Source of the DNA: Chryseobacterium phosphatilyticum
GTDB lineage: Bacteria; Bacteroidota; Bacteroidia; Flavobacteriales; Weeksellaceae
DNA length: 64,000 nucleotides
Reading direction: 5' to 3'
Assembly (NCBI RefSeq): GCF_002899825.2
Contig: NZ_PPED02000002.1
Coordinates: 565,631-629,630 of the forward strand
Shown: one piece after another, positions 8,858 through 17,863 of the stretch
Numbering within the stretch: the first letter of the stretch is position 1
How the letters are laid out: each line of letters starts with the position of its first letter
Program-made: the position numbers and the translations under genes
The notes under the pieces: generated by a model
The model's input: the letters and a program-made list of their open reading frames with translations, nothing else
Database searches by the model: none
What the model was told of the DNA's origin: nothing

Positions 8858-10432
8858 ATGGAAACCAAGACTCAGCTAGTAATAAAGTCACAGACGCAGT
8901 TTGACGGAATTTTGACTCCGGATTTAAAAGATTTTCTGATTGAACTTCATCAGAGATTTAATCAGAAAAGGCTGGACCTTTTAGAAGAAAGAAAAAAAAC
9001 TCAGCAGGAATTTGATAAAGGAGTTCTTCCGAAATTTTTACAAGAGACGGAAGATATCAGGAATGGAAATTGGATATGTGCGCCGCTGCCTGAAGACTTA
9101 TTAGACAGAAGAGTTGAAATTACCGGGCCTGTTGATAGAAAAATGATTATTAATGCACTGAATTCCGGAGCTTATACATTCATGGCCGATCTGGAAGACA
9201 GCAGTTCGCCTACATGGGAAAACTGTATTCAGGGACAAATCAATCTTTCTGACGCGATCAACAGATCAATTGATTTTGTGAATGAAAATGGAAAGGCTTA
9301 TAAGCTTAATGAAAAAACAGCAGTGTTACTGGTTCGTCCAAGAGGATTGCATCTTCCTGAAAAACATATTGAAATCAATGGAGAAAGAGCCTCAGGCTCG
9401 CTGGTGGATTTTGGAATTTATTTTTTTAGAAATGTAAAAAAACTTTTGGAGAGAGGAAGTGGTCCCTATTTTTACCTTCCAAAACTGGAGCATTACAAAG
9501 AAGCCCGTTGGTGGAATGATATCTTTGTTTTTGCCCAAAATTATCTGGGAATTCCGGAAGGAACTATCAAAGCAACAGTTTTAATAGAAACCATAACCGC
9601 TTCATTTCAGATTGATGAAATTTTATATGAATTAAGAGAACATAGTTCAGGGCTGAATTGTGGACGATGGGATTATATTTTCTCATACATTAAAAAATTC
9701 AGAAACCTGTCTGAATTTATTGTTCCGGACAGAGACCAGGTAACCATGACTTCACCTTTCATGAGTGCTTACTCCAAACGGGTCATTGAAGGATGCCATA
9801 AAAGAAATGTTCATGCTATCGGAGGTATGGCAGCTCAAATTCCGGTAAAGGATGATGACGAGGCCAATAGAATTGCTTTTGAAAAAGTTCGAAATGATAA
9901 AGAAAGAGAGGTGAAAAACGGACATGACGGAACGTGGGTAGCCCATCCTGCTTTGGTTTCAGTAGCAAAAGATATTTTTGATCATCATATGCCTTCCAAA
10001 AATCAAATTGACAGAAAAGTTGAATACCATATTAAAGAATCTGATCTGTTGGAGATTCCCAAAGGAGATATTACAGAAAAAGGAGTTCGTAAAAACATCA
10101 ATGTAGGAATTCTATATCTTGAAAGCTGGCTGATGGGAACCGGTGCTGCCGCTATTTATAATCTTATGGAAGATGCTGCCACAGCAGAAATTTCAAGAAC
10201 ACAGGTATGGCAATGGCTGAAAAATGAAGCGGTATTGAGTGATGACAGAACACTGACCCGCACTATGGTGTTGCAATGGGAATCTGAAGAAATGGAAAAA
10301 ATTGAGCAGTATGTGGGAGAGACACGTTTTAAAAACGGAAAATTCAATCTGGCTAAAGAACTTTTCAATGAATTGGTGTTCTCAGAAAATTTTGAAGAAT
10401 TTTTAACACTTAAAGCATATCCTTTTATTTAG
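8858..10432 (+). CDS. aceB: Malate synthase A
   Basis: 524 aa, close to the usual 530 or so. It condenses glyoxylate and acetyl-CoA to malate in the glyoxylate shunt. The family box FMADLEDSSSP is near residue 107, and the signature GLNCGRWDYIFS is near 266. I start at the ATG of METKTQLV; a GTG 17 codons upstream is in frame but would place palindrome 2 just 5 bp before the start. It is first in a probable operon with aceA, 98 bp downstream, and divergent from the RamB-type regulator. Confidence 0.96.
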   Translation: METKTQLVIKSQTQFDGILTPDLKDFLIELHQRFNQKRLDLLEERKKTQQEFDKGVLPKFLQETEDIRNGNWICAPLPEDLLDRRVEITGPVDRKMIINALNSGAYTFMADLEDSSSPTWENCIQGQINLSDAINRSIDFVNENGKAYKLNEKTAVLLVRPRGLHLPEKHIEINGERASGSLVDFGIYFFRNVKKLLERGSGPYFYLPKLEHYKEARWWNDIFVFAQNYLGIPEGTIKATVLIETITASFQIDEILYELREHSSGLNCGRWDYIFSYIKKFRNLSEFIVPDRDQVTMTSPFMSAYSKRVIEGCHKRNVHAIGGMAAQIPVKDDDEANRIAFEKVRNDKEREVKNGHDGTWVAHPALVSVAKDIFDHHMPSKNQIDRKVEYHIKESDLLEIPKGDITEKGVRKNINVGILYLESWLMGTGAAAIYNLMEDAATAEISRTQVWQWLKNEAVLSDDRTLTRTMVLQWESEEMEKIEQYVGETRFKNGKFNLAKELFNELVFSENFEEFLTLKAYPFI

Positions 10433-10449
10433 TTGAAAAAGGAAAGTTG

Positions 10450-10471
10450 ATAATTGTAAAGTGACAATTAT
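10450..10471. repeat. Inverted repeat between aceB and aceA
   Basis: ATAATTGT-AAAGTG-ACAATTAT, perfect 8-bp arms and a 6-nt loop. No T-run follows, so it is not a standard terminator. It could be an mRNA-processing or stability hairpin or an operator. Confidence 0.5.
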
Positions 10472-10530
10472 GCTGATAATATACAATTACAAGAACAATA
10501 TTCACCAAAAAATAACAAAATCCAAATATT

Positions 10531-11811
10531 ATGAAAACAAAACAAGAACAAGCACAGGCTATAGAGAAAGATTGGCTGACAAATCCTCGCTGGAACGGGG
10601 TAAAAAGGCCTTATACTGCAGAAGAAGTTTTAAAACTTCGGGGTTCGTATAAAATAGACTATACCATAGCAAAGGAAATGTCCGAAAAATTCTGGAATAA
10701 ATTAAATACTCAGGATTATGTAGCAGGACTAGGGGCGTTAACAGGTAATCAGGCAGTACAGGAAGTAGATGCAGGATTAGAAGCAATATATCTTTCAGGA
10801 TGGCAGGTAGCAGCGGATGCTAATCTTTCTGGAGAGATGTATCCCGACCAGTCTTTATATCCCGCGAACTCGGTACCTTCTGTTGTGAAAAAGATTAATA
10901 ATGCTTTATTGAGAGCAGATCAGATACAGTCAGTAAGCGGAACGGGAGAGAAAGAATATCTTGTACCCATTATTGCTGATGCGGAGGCTGGTTTTGGAGG
11001 AAACCTGAACGCTTTCGAATTGATGAAACAAATGATTGAAGCCGGAGCTGCCGGAGTACATTTCGAAGACCAGCTTTCCTCTGCAAAGAAATGTGGACAT
11101 CTGGGTGGAAAAGTATTAGTCCCTACACAGGAAGCCATTAATAAATTGATTGCAGCGCGTCTGGCTGCAGATGTATTAGGGGTGCCAAGTCTGATTATTG
11201 CAAGAACTGACGCTGATGCAGCAGACTTACTCACTTCAGATATTGATAACAGAGATAAGAAATTTGTAACAGGAGAAAGAACTTCTGAGGGATTTTATGT
11301 AGTAAAAAATGGGGTAGAACAGGGAATTGACAGAGGCTTGTCATATGCACCTTATGCAGACCTTATCTGGATGGAAACTTCAAATCCTGATTTGGAACAG
11401 GCAAGAAAATTTGCAGAAGGAATTCACGCAAAATTCCCCGGGAAGATGTTGGCATACAATTGTTCTCCTTCATTCAACTGGGCTGCAAGACTGAGCGTAG
11501 AGGAGATGTCTACTTTCCGTGAGGAATTGGCAAAAATGGGATATAAATTCCAGTTTATCACACTAGCAGGATTCCATGCGTTGAATACGGCGATGTTTGA
11601 ACTGGCTCTTGCCTATAAAGAAAAAGGAATGGCAGGATATTCAGAATTACAGGAACGGGAATTTGCATTACAGCAAAAAGGATTCAGAGCTGTTAAGCAT
11701 CAGTCTTTTGTAGGAACAGGATATTTTGACGAAATACAGAATATTGTTACCAATGGTTCTTCAGCTACGGTAGCGATGAAAGACTCTACGGAAACTGCAC
11801 AGTTTCATTAA
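10531..11811 (+). CDS. aceA: Isocitrate lyase
   Basis: 426 aa. It splits isocitrate to succinate and glyoxylate, the first step of the glyoxylate shunt. The active-site motif KKCGH lies near residue 187, followed by [15 protein letters not shown] and TLAGFHALN are also conserved. The start ATG follows an A-rich leader without an obvious Shine-Dalgarno sequence. It pairs with malate synthase upstream, so acetate and fatty-acid carbon can be used without loss of CO2. A strong terminator follows. Confidence 0.97.
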   Translation: MKTKQEQAQAIEKDWLTNPRWNGVKRPYTAEEVLKLRGSYKIDYTIAKEMSEKFWNKLNTQDYVAGLGALTGNQAVQEVDAGLEAIYLSGWQVAADANLSGEMYPDQSLYPANSVPSVVKKINNALLRADQIQSVSGTGEKEYLVPIIADAEAGFGGNLNAFELMKQMIEAGAAGVHFEDQLSSAKKCGHLGGKVLVPTQEAINKLIAARLAADVLGVPSLIIARTDADAADLLTSDIDNRDKKFVTGERTSEGFYVVKNGVEQGIDRGLSYAPYADLIWMETSNPDLEQARKFAEGIHAKFPGKMLAYNCSPSFNWAARLSVEEMSTFREELAKMGYKFQFITLAGFHALNTAMFELALAYKEKGMAGYSELQEREFALQQKGFRAVKHQSFVGTGYFDEIQNIVTNGSSATVAMKDSTETAQFH

Positions 11812-11834
11812 TCATTTTCCATATTTTTTGATGT

Positions 11835-11861
11835 AAACCTTCTCATCCTGAGAAGGTTTTT
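11835..11861 (+). terminator. Terminator of aceA
   Basis: A perfect 11-bp stem (AAACCTTCTCA / TGAGAAGGTTT), loop TCC, then T-rich sequence. Confidence 0.85.
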
Positions 11862-12192
11862 CTGTGACAGGTTGCTCAGTAAATTTTACCTGAAAAATAA
11901 ATCTCACGAGTAGTGATATTTTAAGAGCTTTTGGAGGAGCATATATAATCCTATATTGGAAAGCGTTAATTTGAGTTATTCAAAAATTATTATGTTAAAT
12001 GGCTTCTGTTCAAAGGATTATATTTTTCCAGATTGCAAGGAGATTTTTTTATCAACTAAAGCAAATTAATTGGTAAATTACGTTGCGTTATTGATGGTTG
12101 TATCTTTTTGATATTGAGTAAGATCTATTATTTAATCTAATTTAAATAGTATCTGTAAAAACAAAAAGCAATACCTATTAAAGTATATCACT
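11862..12192. other. Gene-free stretch upstream of the terpene synthase
   Basis: About 330 bp of AT-rich sequence without a supported reading frame. It should contain the promoter of the terpene synthase; TATCTTTT near 12100 resembles, but does not match, the -7 consensus. Confidence 0.4.
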
Positions 12193-13206
12193 ATGAATAA
12201 TGAAAAATTCGACACGGTTCAATTCCTCCACCAAAATTTTAAATATCCGTTTCCCACCTTAAAAAATCCCAATGCTGATAAATTACAAGAGATAACAGAT
12301 CATCAGTGGATTGACAAAGAATATTTGAATATTTATGACAGTAATCCGGAATTACGTACAAAATATAAAAAGACGAAAACAGCCCATATTGCAGCGTATT
12401 TTTTTCCCAGAGCAAGTGCAGAGCGATTCAGTCCTATCTGTAAATTAATGCTTTGGGCGTTTTATAATGATGATCTTTATGAACAGAGCGAGCCTGCTGA
12501 TCTTGAGTATGTACGAATTCAATCCGTTGCAATATTAAATGGAGAAATAGGAGCGATAGAATCAGCAATACCATTGGGAAAAATGTTAGCTTCGTTGAGG
12601 CAGGAATTACTGCAATTTATCCCACAGGAATCTATTTTACGTCTTAGCCGGATGGTTGATACCTATTTTTCAGGATTAAAATCAGAATTACACTATAAAA
12701 AGCAAGAGCGTTTTCCAACCATCACTGAATGTATTAATCTAAGGGAAAAATCCGTCTGTCTATATCCTTTTATGCAGTTAACAGAATTAGAAACAGGTGT
12801 TATACTGCCTCCGGAGGTTTATGATCATCCGGTTATTCAGCGGCTTCAGACATTGATATGCCGTATGATTACTCATTTTAATGAAATACAATCACTAAGG
12901 AAGGATGAAGCTACCGGTTGTATTTATTATAATCTGGTGAAAGTAATTCAGAATGAATGTGAGATGACATTAAAAGAAGCCTGCCATGAAAGTCTACGAA
13001 TGCATAATGAAGGTCTTAAGGAATTTGTCAGTTTACAAACTTCACTCCCGGATTTCGGGATATGGCATAATGATGTTGTCAATTGGGTTGATGATATGAG
13101 CATGATCCTTAGTGGTTGGAAAAATATTTCAGCTGATCTTGACCGTTATACAGGAACAGCATTTCCCAGTGCTGTGGAACTTCAAAAAAGACTGAGTGAA
13201 ATATAA
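12193..13206 (+). CDS. Class I terpene synthase
   Basis: 337 aa, the usual size of bacterial terpene cyclases. The metal-binding aspartate motif is FYNDDLYE (D93, D94, E97). The second, NSE-type motif is NEIQSLRKD (N230, S234, D238). A terminal RY pair (R318, Y319) closes the active site. It should ionise a prenyl diphosphate (geranyl, farnesyl or geranylgeranyl) and cyclise it; product not predictable. No prenyltransferase, P450 or other tailoring gene is adjacent, so the precursor must come from general isoprenoid metabolism. Monocistronic. Confidence 0.85.
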   Translation: MNNEKFDTVQFLHQNFKYPFPTLKNPNADKLQEITDHQWIDKEYLNIYDSNPELRTKYKKTKTAHIAAYFFPRASAERFSPICKLMLWAFYNDDLYEQSEPADLEYVRIQSVAILNGEIGAIESAIPLGKMLASLRQELLQFIPQESILRLSRMVDTYFSGLKSELHYKKQERFPTITECINLREKSVCLYPFMQLTELETGVILPPEVYDHPVIQRLQTLICRMITHFNEIQSLRKDEATGCIYYNLVKVIQNECEMTLKEACHESLRMHNEGLKEFVSLQTSLPDFGIWHNDVVNWVDDMSMILSGWKNISADLDRYTGTAFPSAVELQKRLSEI

Positions 13207-13375
13207 TTATTTAATAAAGATAGAATATTGAGGTGCTGGTCTATGTTGTAGATAATTTCAGCTTATGTATACTATTGTTTTGGTTTTATTTTAAGCCTTA
13301 ACATCCCGATAAATAATGAAAGAAAATTTATATTATATTTGGGGACGAAAATTTTTTGAAAAAAATATATACAGA

Positions 13376-13945
13376 ATGAAATTAATTAAGGGCCTTTTTA
13401 TTGCAGTTGGTTTAACATTAACAGCTAATGCTGCAAACGCTCAACAAAAGATCGGGAGTGTGAATACAGATGAAATTCTTGGAAGCTTATCTGAAGTAAA
13501 AACGATCACTACAACCGTTGATAATCTGACGAAAACAAAGCAGACTGAGATTGAAAAATTAATAAGCGAATATCAGACTAAACTAAAAGCAGCACAAGAT
13601 AAAGAGAAAACATTGAGTGAGGCCAACAGAGAAGCGGTTACTAAAGAATTGATAGCTGCGCAAACAGATCTGCAAGGTTTAGGTAAAAAAATAGAAGAGG
13701 CAAGAGCTCAGGCAAGTAAGGAAATTTCTACCAAACAAAATGAATTGTTTGTTCCGTTACAACAAAAGGTAAAAGCTGCCATTTCTGCCGTTGCTAAAGA
13801 AAAAAGTTTAAACTTTGTATTTGACGTTTCATCACCGGATAGCAACAACCTTATTTACACCGATGGGACAGAAGATATAACTGCTTCTGTGAAGGCTAAA
13901 TTAGGAGCAACAACTTCTGCTCCTGCTACAAAAGCTAAGAAGTAA
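13376..13945 (+). CDS. OmpH/Skp family periplasmic chaperone
   Basis: 189 aa from MKLIKGLF; an upstream in-frame ATG 20 codons earlier would bury the signal peptide. The signal peptide ends near ANAANAQQ. The body begins KIGSVNTDEILGSL and continues as a long Lys/Glu/Gln-rich coiled coil (about 50-140), as in Skp, which holds unfolded outer-membrane proteins. It ends in a low-complexity Ala/Thr/Lys tail. It stands alone here, not beside bamA where OmpH genes often sit. Confidence 0.85.
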   Translation: MKLIKGLFIAVGLTLTANAANAQQKIGSVNTDEILGSLSEVKTITTTVDNLTKTKQTEIEKLISEYQTKLKAAQDKEKTLSEANREAVTKELIAAQTDLQGLGKKIEEARAQASKEISTKQNELFVPLQQKVKAAISAVAKEKSLNFVFDVSSPDSNNLIYTDGTEDITASVKAKLGATTSAPATKAKK

Positions 13946-13966
13946 TTACAATATTATAAATATTCT

Positions 13967-14000
13967 AAAAGGAATCAGATTTCAGTCTGGTTCCTTTTTT
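13967..14000 (+). terminator. Terminator of the ompH-like gene
   Basis: Stem AAAAGGAA/TTCCTTTT with an inner CAGA/TCTG pairing, followed by a T-run. Confidence 0.75.
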
Positions 14001-14082
14001 CTTTAAAAATAGATTCTTTCCGGGAATAATATGAAGCCTTTTTTGTGATTAAGTTATACATTTGAGTAAACTTTTCGGAGAG

Positions 14083-14469
14083 ATGGATTTAATATACGAG
14101 AAACAGATCAAAGTAGCAGAAGGACATATTGACCAAAACAATCATGTGAATAATGTGCAATATGTACATTGGGTAGAAGAAGTGGCAGCTGAACATTGGG
14201 ATCTTTTAAAGCATAAAACCGAATATGTGAATGAGGTGTGGATGCTTTTAGATCACCATATTCAATACAAAAAACAAGTCTATCTGAATGACATCATCAC
14301 TGTCAAAACATATCCCCAGGCTCCTGAAGGAGCAAAGCAACCCAGGAAAGTTGAATTTTACTGTAATGGTGAACTTGTCGTAGACTCCGGCACGCTTTGG
14401 ATTTTATTTGATCCGGAAACGAAGAAGATTAAAAGACTGGAAAAAAACTGGCTGGAGAAATTGATTTAA
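14083..14469 (+). CDS. Acyl-CoA thioesterase, 4HBT hotdog type
   Basis: 128 aa from the ATG of MDLIYEKQ, which has GGAGAG just upstream; a TTG start 7 codons earlier (14062) is the alternative. The hotdog active-site motif HIDQNNHVNNVQYVHWVEE is typical of 4-hydroxybenzoyl-CoA thioesterase-like enzymes, with the Asp as catalytic residue. It should hydrolyse an acyl-CoA in the cytosol; substrate unknown. The next gene starts 10 bp after its stop and is probably co-transcribed. Confidence 0.85.
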   Translation: MDLIYEKQIKVAEGHIDQNNHVNNVQYVHWVEEVAAEHWDLLKHKTEYVNEVWMLLDHHIQYKKQVYLNDIITVKTYPQAPEGAKQPRKVEFYCNGELVVDSGTLWILFDPETKKIKRLEKNWLEKLI

Positions 14470-14479
14470 ATGATAAAGA

Positions 14480-14857
14480 ATGAAAACCAGGTTAAGAAAA
14501 ATAAGTATCAATGACACACAGTATTTGTACTTGGTTAAAGATCAGTATCATTCCGGAACAGAAACCAATACGCTAACCGTGAAAATATTCTTAAGCGGCC
14601 AAAAACGAACCCCACTTGTTATTAACTTTATGACCCGTGACCATTATATTGTGGGACAGCCTTTAAAATCCGGAGTTGAACTAATGAATACCATTACAAA
14701 CGTAACGGAAAATATTAACCTTAATGAACCGAAATATATTAGGCAATTCATTGAAATAGGTCAACAAAATGGATGGACAGGAAACAATGCCATAGCAATA
14801 CAAAATGGAATTGGCTATTTGACCCAGCTGGGTTTTGAAACAAATCAATTATCATAA
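14480..14857 (+). CDS. Hypothetical protein downstream of the thioesterase
   Basis: 125 aa, no signal peptide or membrane segment. The N-terminal half looks like beta strands (TQYLYLVKDQYHSG, then TLTVKIFLSGQKRTPLVINF); the C-terminal half looks helical (EPKYIRQFIEIGQQNGW). I do not recognise the family. It is 10 bp from the thioesterase gene, suggesting one transcript, but this gives no function. Confidence 0.6.
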   Translation: MKTRLRKISINDTQYLYLVKDQYHSGTETNTLTVKIFLSGQKRTPLVINFMTRDHYIVGQPLKSGVELMNTITNVTENINLNEPKYIRQFIEIGQQNGWTGNNAIAIQNGIGYLTQLGFETNQLS

Positions 14858-14920
14858 TCAGTTCAATGTAATACAATAAAAGCAACAAGTGTCTTTATAA
14901 AAAATATTACTACAATAATC

Positions 14921-16363
14921 ATGAAACAAACTATTTTAACCATACTATTTCTAAGTTTTCCATTCTTAGGATATGCCCAGACGGAAGAACAAACAAAAGC
15001 TATTGATAACTACGTGAAAAAAGTTATTCAAATCAATGAGATTCCTGGAATGGCCGTTGGGATTGTAAAGAACAATAAAGTAATCTTTGAGCAATATTAT
15101 AGAAGAGAAGATCTGGAAAATAACAAAAAGGTTGATTCCAAATCAATGTTCAGAATATATTCTACGACAAAGCTCATGTCGAATATTGGGCTTTTTCAGC
15201 TTATTGAGCAAGGGAAAATATCATTGGACGATAAAATTTCAAAATATATAGATCATGTACCGGCGAAGTGGCAAAATATTCAGGTGAAAAATCTGGTTTC
15301 CCATTCTTCAGGGCTTCCGGATTGGATTCACTTCACTGATATTTCAATGGATGCCACCAATGCAGAAGTGATTGACCGGCTATCAAAAGAGAATATGGAA
15401 TTTGAAACAGGTACTGATTATAGATACAATCAGACAAATTACATGCTGATTACTATGATTATTGAAAAAGTAACAGGAGAGAAATTTGAAAACTATATCA
15501 TGAAAAATCAATTTCCGGATTCCGGAAATCAGGTAGTGTTTTCATCTAATTCAATTGAGAAAATTCCTAACAGGATTGTAAAATATGTCTACAATAAGGA
15601 TAAGCGTCAATATGATAAATCTACATTTGTAGAAGGGCGAAGAGCACATTCAGCAAATGGATTGGCCATTACATTGCCCGCATTTTTACAGTGGAGTATC
15701 CATCTTAGTAAGAATGATTTTCTAAAACCAGCCACGCAGGAGTTGATGTGGAAACCGTTTGAATATAAAAATAAGGATATTAAATTCACTCATGGTTGGG
15801 ACATTAGAGGCGTAAATAATATATTGTCATATGGATTTTCCGGAGGGAATGTAAGTGCTTACAGAATGTATCCGGATAGTAAAACGGCTATCATCTTTAT
15901 GTCGACCGGGTATAAAAATTTCCCGGTTCATTATTATATTATGGATCATATCGCAGGCTTATTGGATCAACGTTTGACAGATCCTTATTCATTGGCAGAA
16001 GAGGCCACTGCATCAGAAGCCATTATTCATCCTGATCTTAAAAAAGAAATCTATGGATATCGTACAGATAAGGATAATGTTATTTTTTCTTACCAGTTTC
16101 CTGAAAAACAAAGTGTAGAATTAATCAATACTATTTCAGCCGTAGGTTCATTCAATGACTGGAATACTGATAAGAGGGAATACCAAATGAATCTGAAAAA
16201 AAATAATACATTTGAATTGACAGTACCCAAATCACAGTTTGAAAAGGGAAAAACCTACCAGTTTAAATTTGTCATGAATAAAAATGGTTGGCTTTCCGTT
16301 CCTTATAATGCAATCAATGTCGATGGATCTCAGGATAACAATCTGACCTTAAGAATTGATTAA
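14921..16363 (+). CDS. Secreted serine hydrolase (beta-lactamase/esterase fold) with C-terminal CBM48-like domain
   Basis: 480 aa. A signal peptide ends at GYAQ (residue 20). The class C beta-lactamase-type nucleophile motif is STTK (81-84), and HSSGLPDW follows near 128. The usual YxN motif reads YNQ (169-171), a Gln in place of Asn. The last 85 residues or so (AVGSFNDWNTD onward) look like a glycogen-binding/E-set domain, often seen fused to hydrolases of this kind. It is likely a periplasmic or surface peptidase or esterase; true beta-lactamase activity is not indicated. Confidence 0.8.
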   Translation: MKQTILTILFLSFPFLGYAQTEEQTKAIDNYVKKVIQINEIPGMAVGIVKNNKVIFEQYYRREDLENNKKVDSKSMFRIYSTTKLMSNIGLFQLIEQGKISLDDKISKYIDHVPAKWQNIQVKNLVSHSSGLPDWIHFTDISMDATNAEVIDRLSKENMEFETGTDYRYNQTNYMLITMIIEKVTGEKFENYIMKNQFPDSGNQVVFSSNSIEKIPNRIVKYVYNKDKRQYDKSTFVEGRRAHSANGLAITLPAFLQWSIHLSKNDFLKPATQELMWKPFEYKNKDIKFTHGWDIRGVNNILSYGFSGGNVSAYRMYPDSKTAIIFMSTGYKNFPVHYYIMDHIAGLLDQRLTDPYSLAEEATASEAIIHPDLKKEIYGYRTDKDNVIFSYQFPEKQSVELINTISAVGSFNDWNTDKREYQMNLKKNNTFELTVPKSQFEKGKTYQFKFVMNKNGWLSVPYNAINVDGSQDNNLTLRID

Positions 16364-16423
16364 AAAGAGCGCTTTAATGTCTGTAATAGATACAGTCTTT
16401 TTCTATGTTCAACTGTTTTGTCA

Positions 16424-16431
16424 TATCTTTG
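16424..16431 (+). promoter_or_regulatory. -7 box of queD
   Basis: TATCTTTG, ending 4 nt before the chosen ATG at 16436; implies a leaderless or nearly leaderless mRNA. Confidence 0.6.
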
Positions 16432-16435
16432 TATT

Positions 16436-16882
16436 ATGATACGTATTACAAAAATTTTTACATTCGAAACGGCTCACGTACTATACAATTACGACGGGAA
16501 GTGTAAAAATATGCATGGACATTCCTATAAGCTGTTCGTAACAGTGAAAGGAAAACCGATTAATGATATAGATAGCCCTAAAAATGGGATGGTAGTAGAT
16601 TTTGGAGATATCAAAAGTATTGTGAAATCTGAAATTGTAGATGTATGGGATCATGCAGTTCTTGTTAATGCTTTATCTCCACACAAAGAATTGGGAGATG
16701 ATCTTGAACAGAAAGGACATAAAGTAATCTATTGCAGCTTCCAGCCGACTTGTGAAAACATGTTGTATGCTATTGCTTCAAAAGTAAAATCAAAACTTCC
16801 TGAAGGTATTTCTTTAGCCTATCTTAAACTTCATGAGACAGAAAATTCTTATGGAGAATGGTTTGCAGAAGATAATCAATAA
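16436..16882 (+). CDS. queD: 6-carboxy-tetrahydropterin/6-pyruvoyl-tetrahydropterin synthase family
   Basis: 148 aa from MIRITKIF; the six upstream codons overlap the -7 box and are not credible. Zinc ligands appear in FETAH and MHGHSY, the catalytic Cys in GKCKNMHGH, and the conserved LHETENSYGEW is near the end. The family makes 6-carboxy-tetrahydropterin from dihydroneopterin triphosphate for queuosine (preQ0) synthesis. No other queuosine gene is in the window. The LpxH-like gene follows within 25 bp, probably on the same transcript. Confidence 0.9.
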   Translation: MIRITKIFTFETAHVLYNYDGKCKNMHGHSYKLFVTVKGKPINDIDSPKNGMVVDFGDIKSIVKSEIVDVWDHAVLVNALSPHKELGDDLEQKGHKVIYCSFQPTCENMLYAIASKVKSKLPEGISLAYLKLHETENSYGEWFAEDNQ

Positions 16883-16904
16883 TTTATTCAACAAAACTCA
16901 AACG

Positions 16905-17675
16905 GTGTTAAAGACGATAATTAATTTAGAACCCGGAAAAAAAGTATACTTTGCTTCTGATCAGCATTTTGGTGCTCCTACTCCTAAAGAGAGCAGGGTG
17001 CGTGAAGAAAAGTTTATACGTTGGATGGATGAGATTAAAGAAGATGCGCAGGTTCTGTTTTTGATGGGTGATCTTTTTGATTTCTGGCATGAATGGAAAC
17101 ATGTTATTCCCAAAGGATATGTTCGGGTTCTTGGTAAAATTGCAGAACTGAAAGACAGAGGCATTCATATTTATTTCTTTGTAGGAAACCACGATTTGTG
17201 GATGAAAGATTATCTGGAAGAAGAGATTGGCTGTACCGTTTTTTACCAGAAACAGTATTTTGAAATGGGTGAAAAGCAGTTTTTGCTGGCTCATGGTGAT
17301 GGTCTCGGCCCTGGTGATAAAGGATATAAGAGAATGAAAAAACTATTCACCAATCCGGTGGCACAGTGGTTTTTTAAGTGGTTACATCCTGATATTGCAA
17401 TGAAAATTGCGTTATACCTTTCCCAGAAAAACAAGATGATTTCAGGAGAAGAAGATAAAGCATTTTTAGGGGAGGACAAGGAATTTCTGATCATCTATTC
17501 CAAAGAAAAACTGAAGACAGAAAAAATTGATTACTTCATCTATGGTCACAGACACCTTCCCATGGTACTCGATCTGGAGCAAAATTCAAAATATATTAAC
17601 CTGGGTGACTGGATTTCTTATTTTACCTATGGCGTATTTGAAAAAGATTTTGAGTTGAAAGCTTTTGAAAAATAA
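16905..17675 (+). CDS. lpxH: UDP-2,3-diacylglucosamine diphosphatase-like metallophosphatase
   Basis: 256 aa with GTG start at VLKTIINLEPGKK; an ATG at 16851 is in frame but overlaps queD by 32 bp and adds a non-conserved tail. All metallophosphoesterase motifs are present: SDQHFG, GDLFDFW, GNHDLW, AHGDG and YGHRHLP. LpxH hydrolyses UDP-2,3-diacylglucosamine to lipid X in lipid A synthesis, peripheral to the inner membrane. The assignment to LpxH rather than another YbbF-like phosphatase rests on motif pattern and length. Confidence 0.85.
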   Translation: MLKTIINLEPGKKVYFASDQHFGAPTPKESRVREEKFIRWMDEIKEDAQVLFLMGDLFDFWHEWKHVIPKGYVRVLGKIAELKDRGIHIYFFVGNHDLWMKDYLEEEIGCTVFYQKQYFEMGEKQFLLAHGDGLGPGDKGYKRMKKLFTNPVAQWFFKWLHPDIAMKIALYLSQKNKMISGEEDKAFLGEDKEFLIIYSKEKLKTEKIDYFIYGHRHLPMVLDLEQNSKYINLGDWISYFTYGVFEKDFELKAFEK

Positions 17676-17676
17676 A

Positions 17677-17703
17677 AAAATTACCCCTAAAAGAGGTAAT
17701 TTT
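17677..17703 (+). terminator. Hairpin after the lpxH-like gene
   Basis: AAAATTACC/GGTAATTTT stem, 9 bp, directly after the stop codon; the T-run is mostly inside the stem, so termination is plausible but not certain. Confidence 0.6.
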
Positions 17704-17754
17704 CGAATAAACTGAAGCTTATTCTTGTTTTTAATCCATATTCCGATTAAGTAC

Positions 17755-17784
17755 TTGCAAGAATGTTACCAAAGTATACTTTTG
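17755..17784 (+). promoter_or_regulatory. Promoter of the LuxE-like gene
   Basis: A full flavobacterial promoter: TTG at 17755-17757, a 19-bp spacer, and TACTTTTG at 17777-17784 (TAnnTTTG). Confidence 0.65.
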
Positions 17785-17863
17785 GTGTTAAAAAATTATT
17801 AAATAAAAATATTTTTTCTGTTAATTGCTTTGTAGTGAAGTGATAAGAAAGGTTAAAAAAATT

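Noticed and set aside
10461..10652. 63-codon frame over the aceB-aceA gap and aceA start
   Set aside because: Overlaps aceA in another frame and has no coding features.
14921..16363. Antibiotic resistance beta-lactamase
   Set aside because: Motif spacing and the YNQ variant fit the broad esterase/peptidase group of this fold rather than a true AmpC-type enzyme.
16851..16904. ATG start for the LpxH-like gene at 16851
   Set aside because: It overlaps queD and adds 18 residues that do not resemble the family N-terminus; GTG at 16905 gives the compact form.
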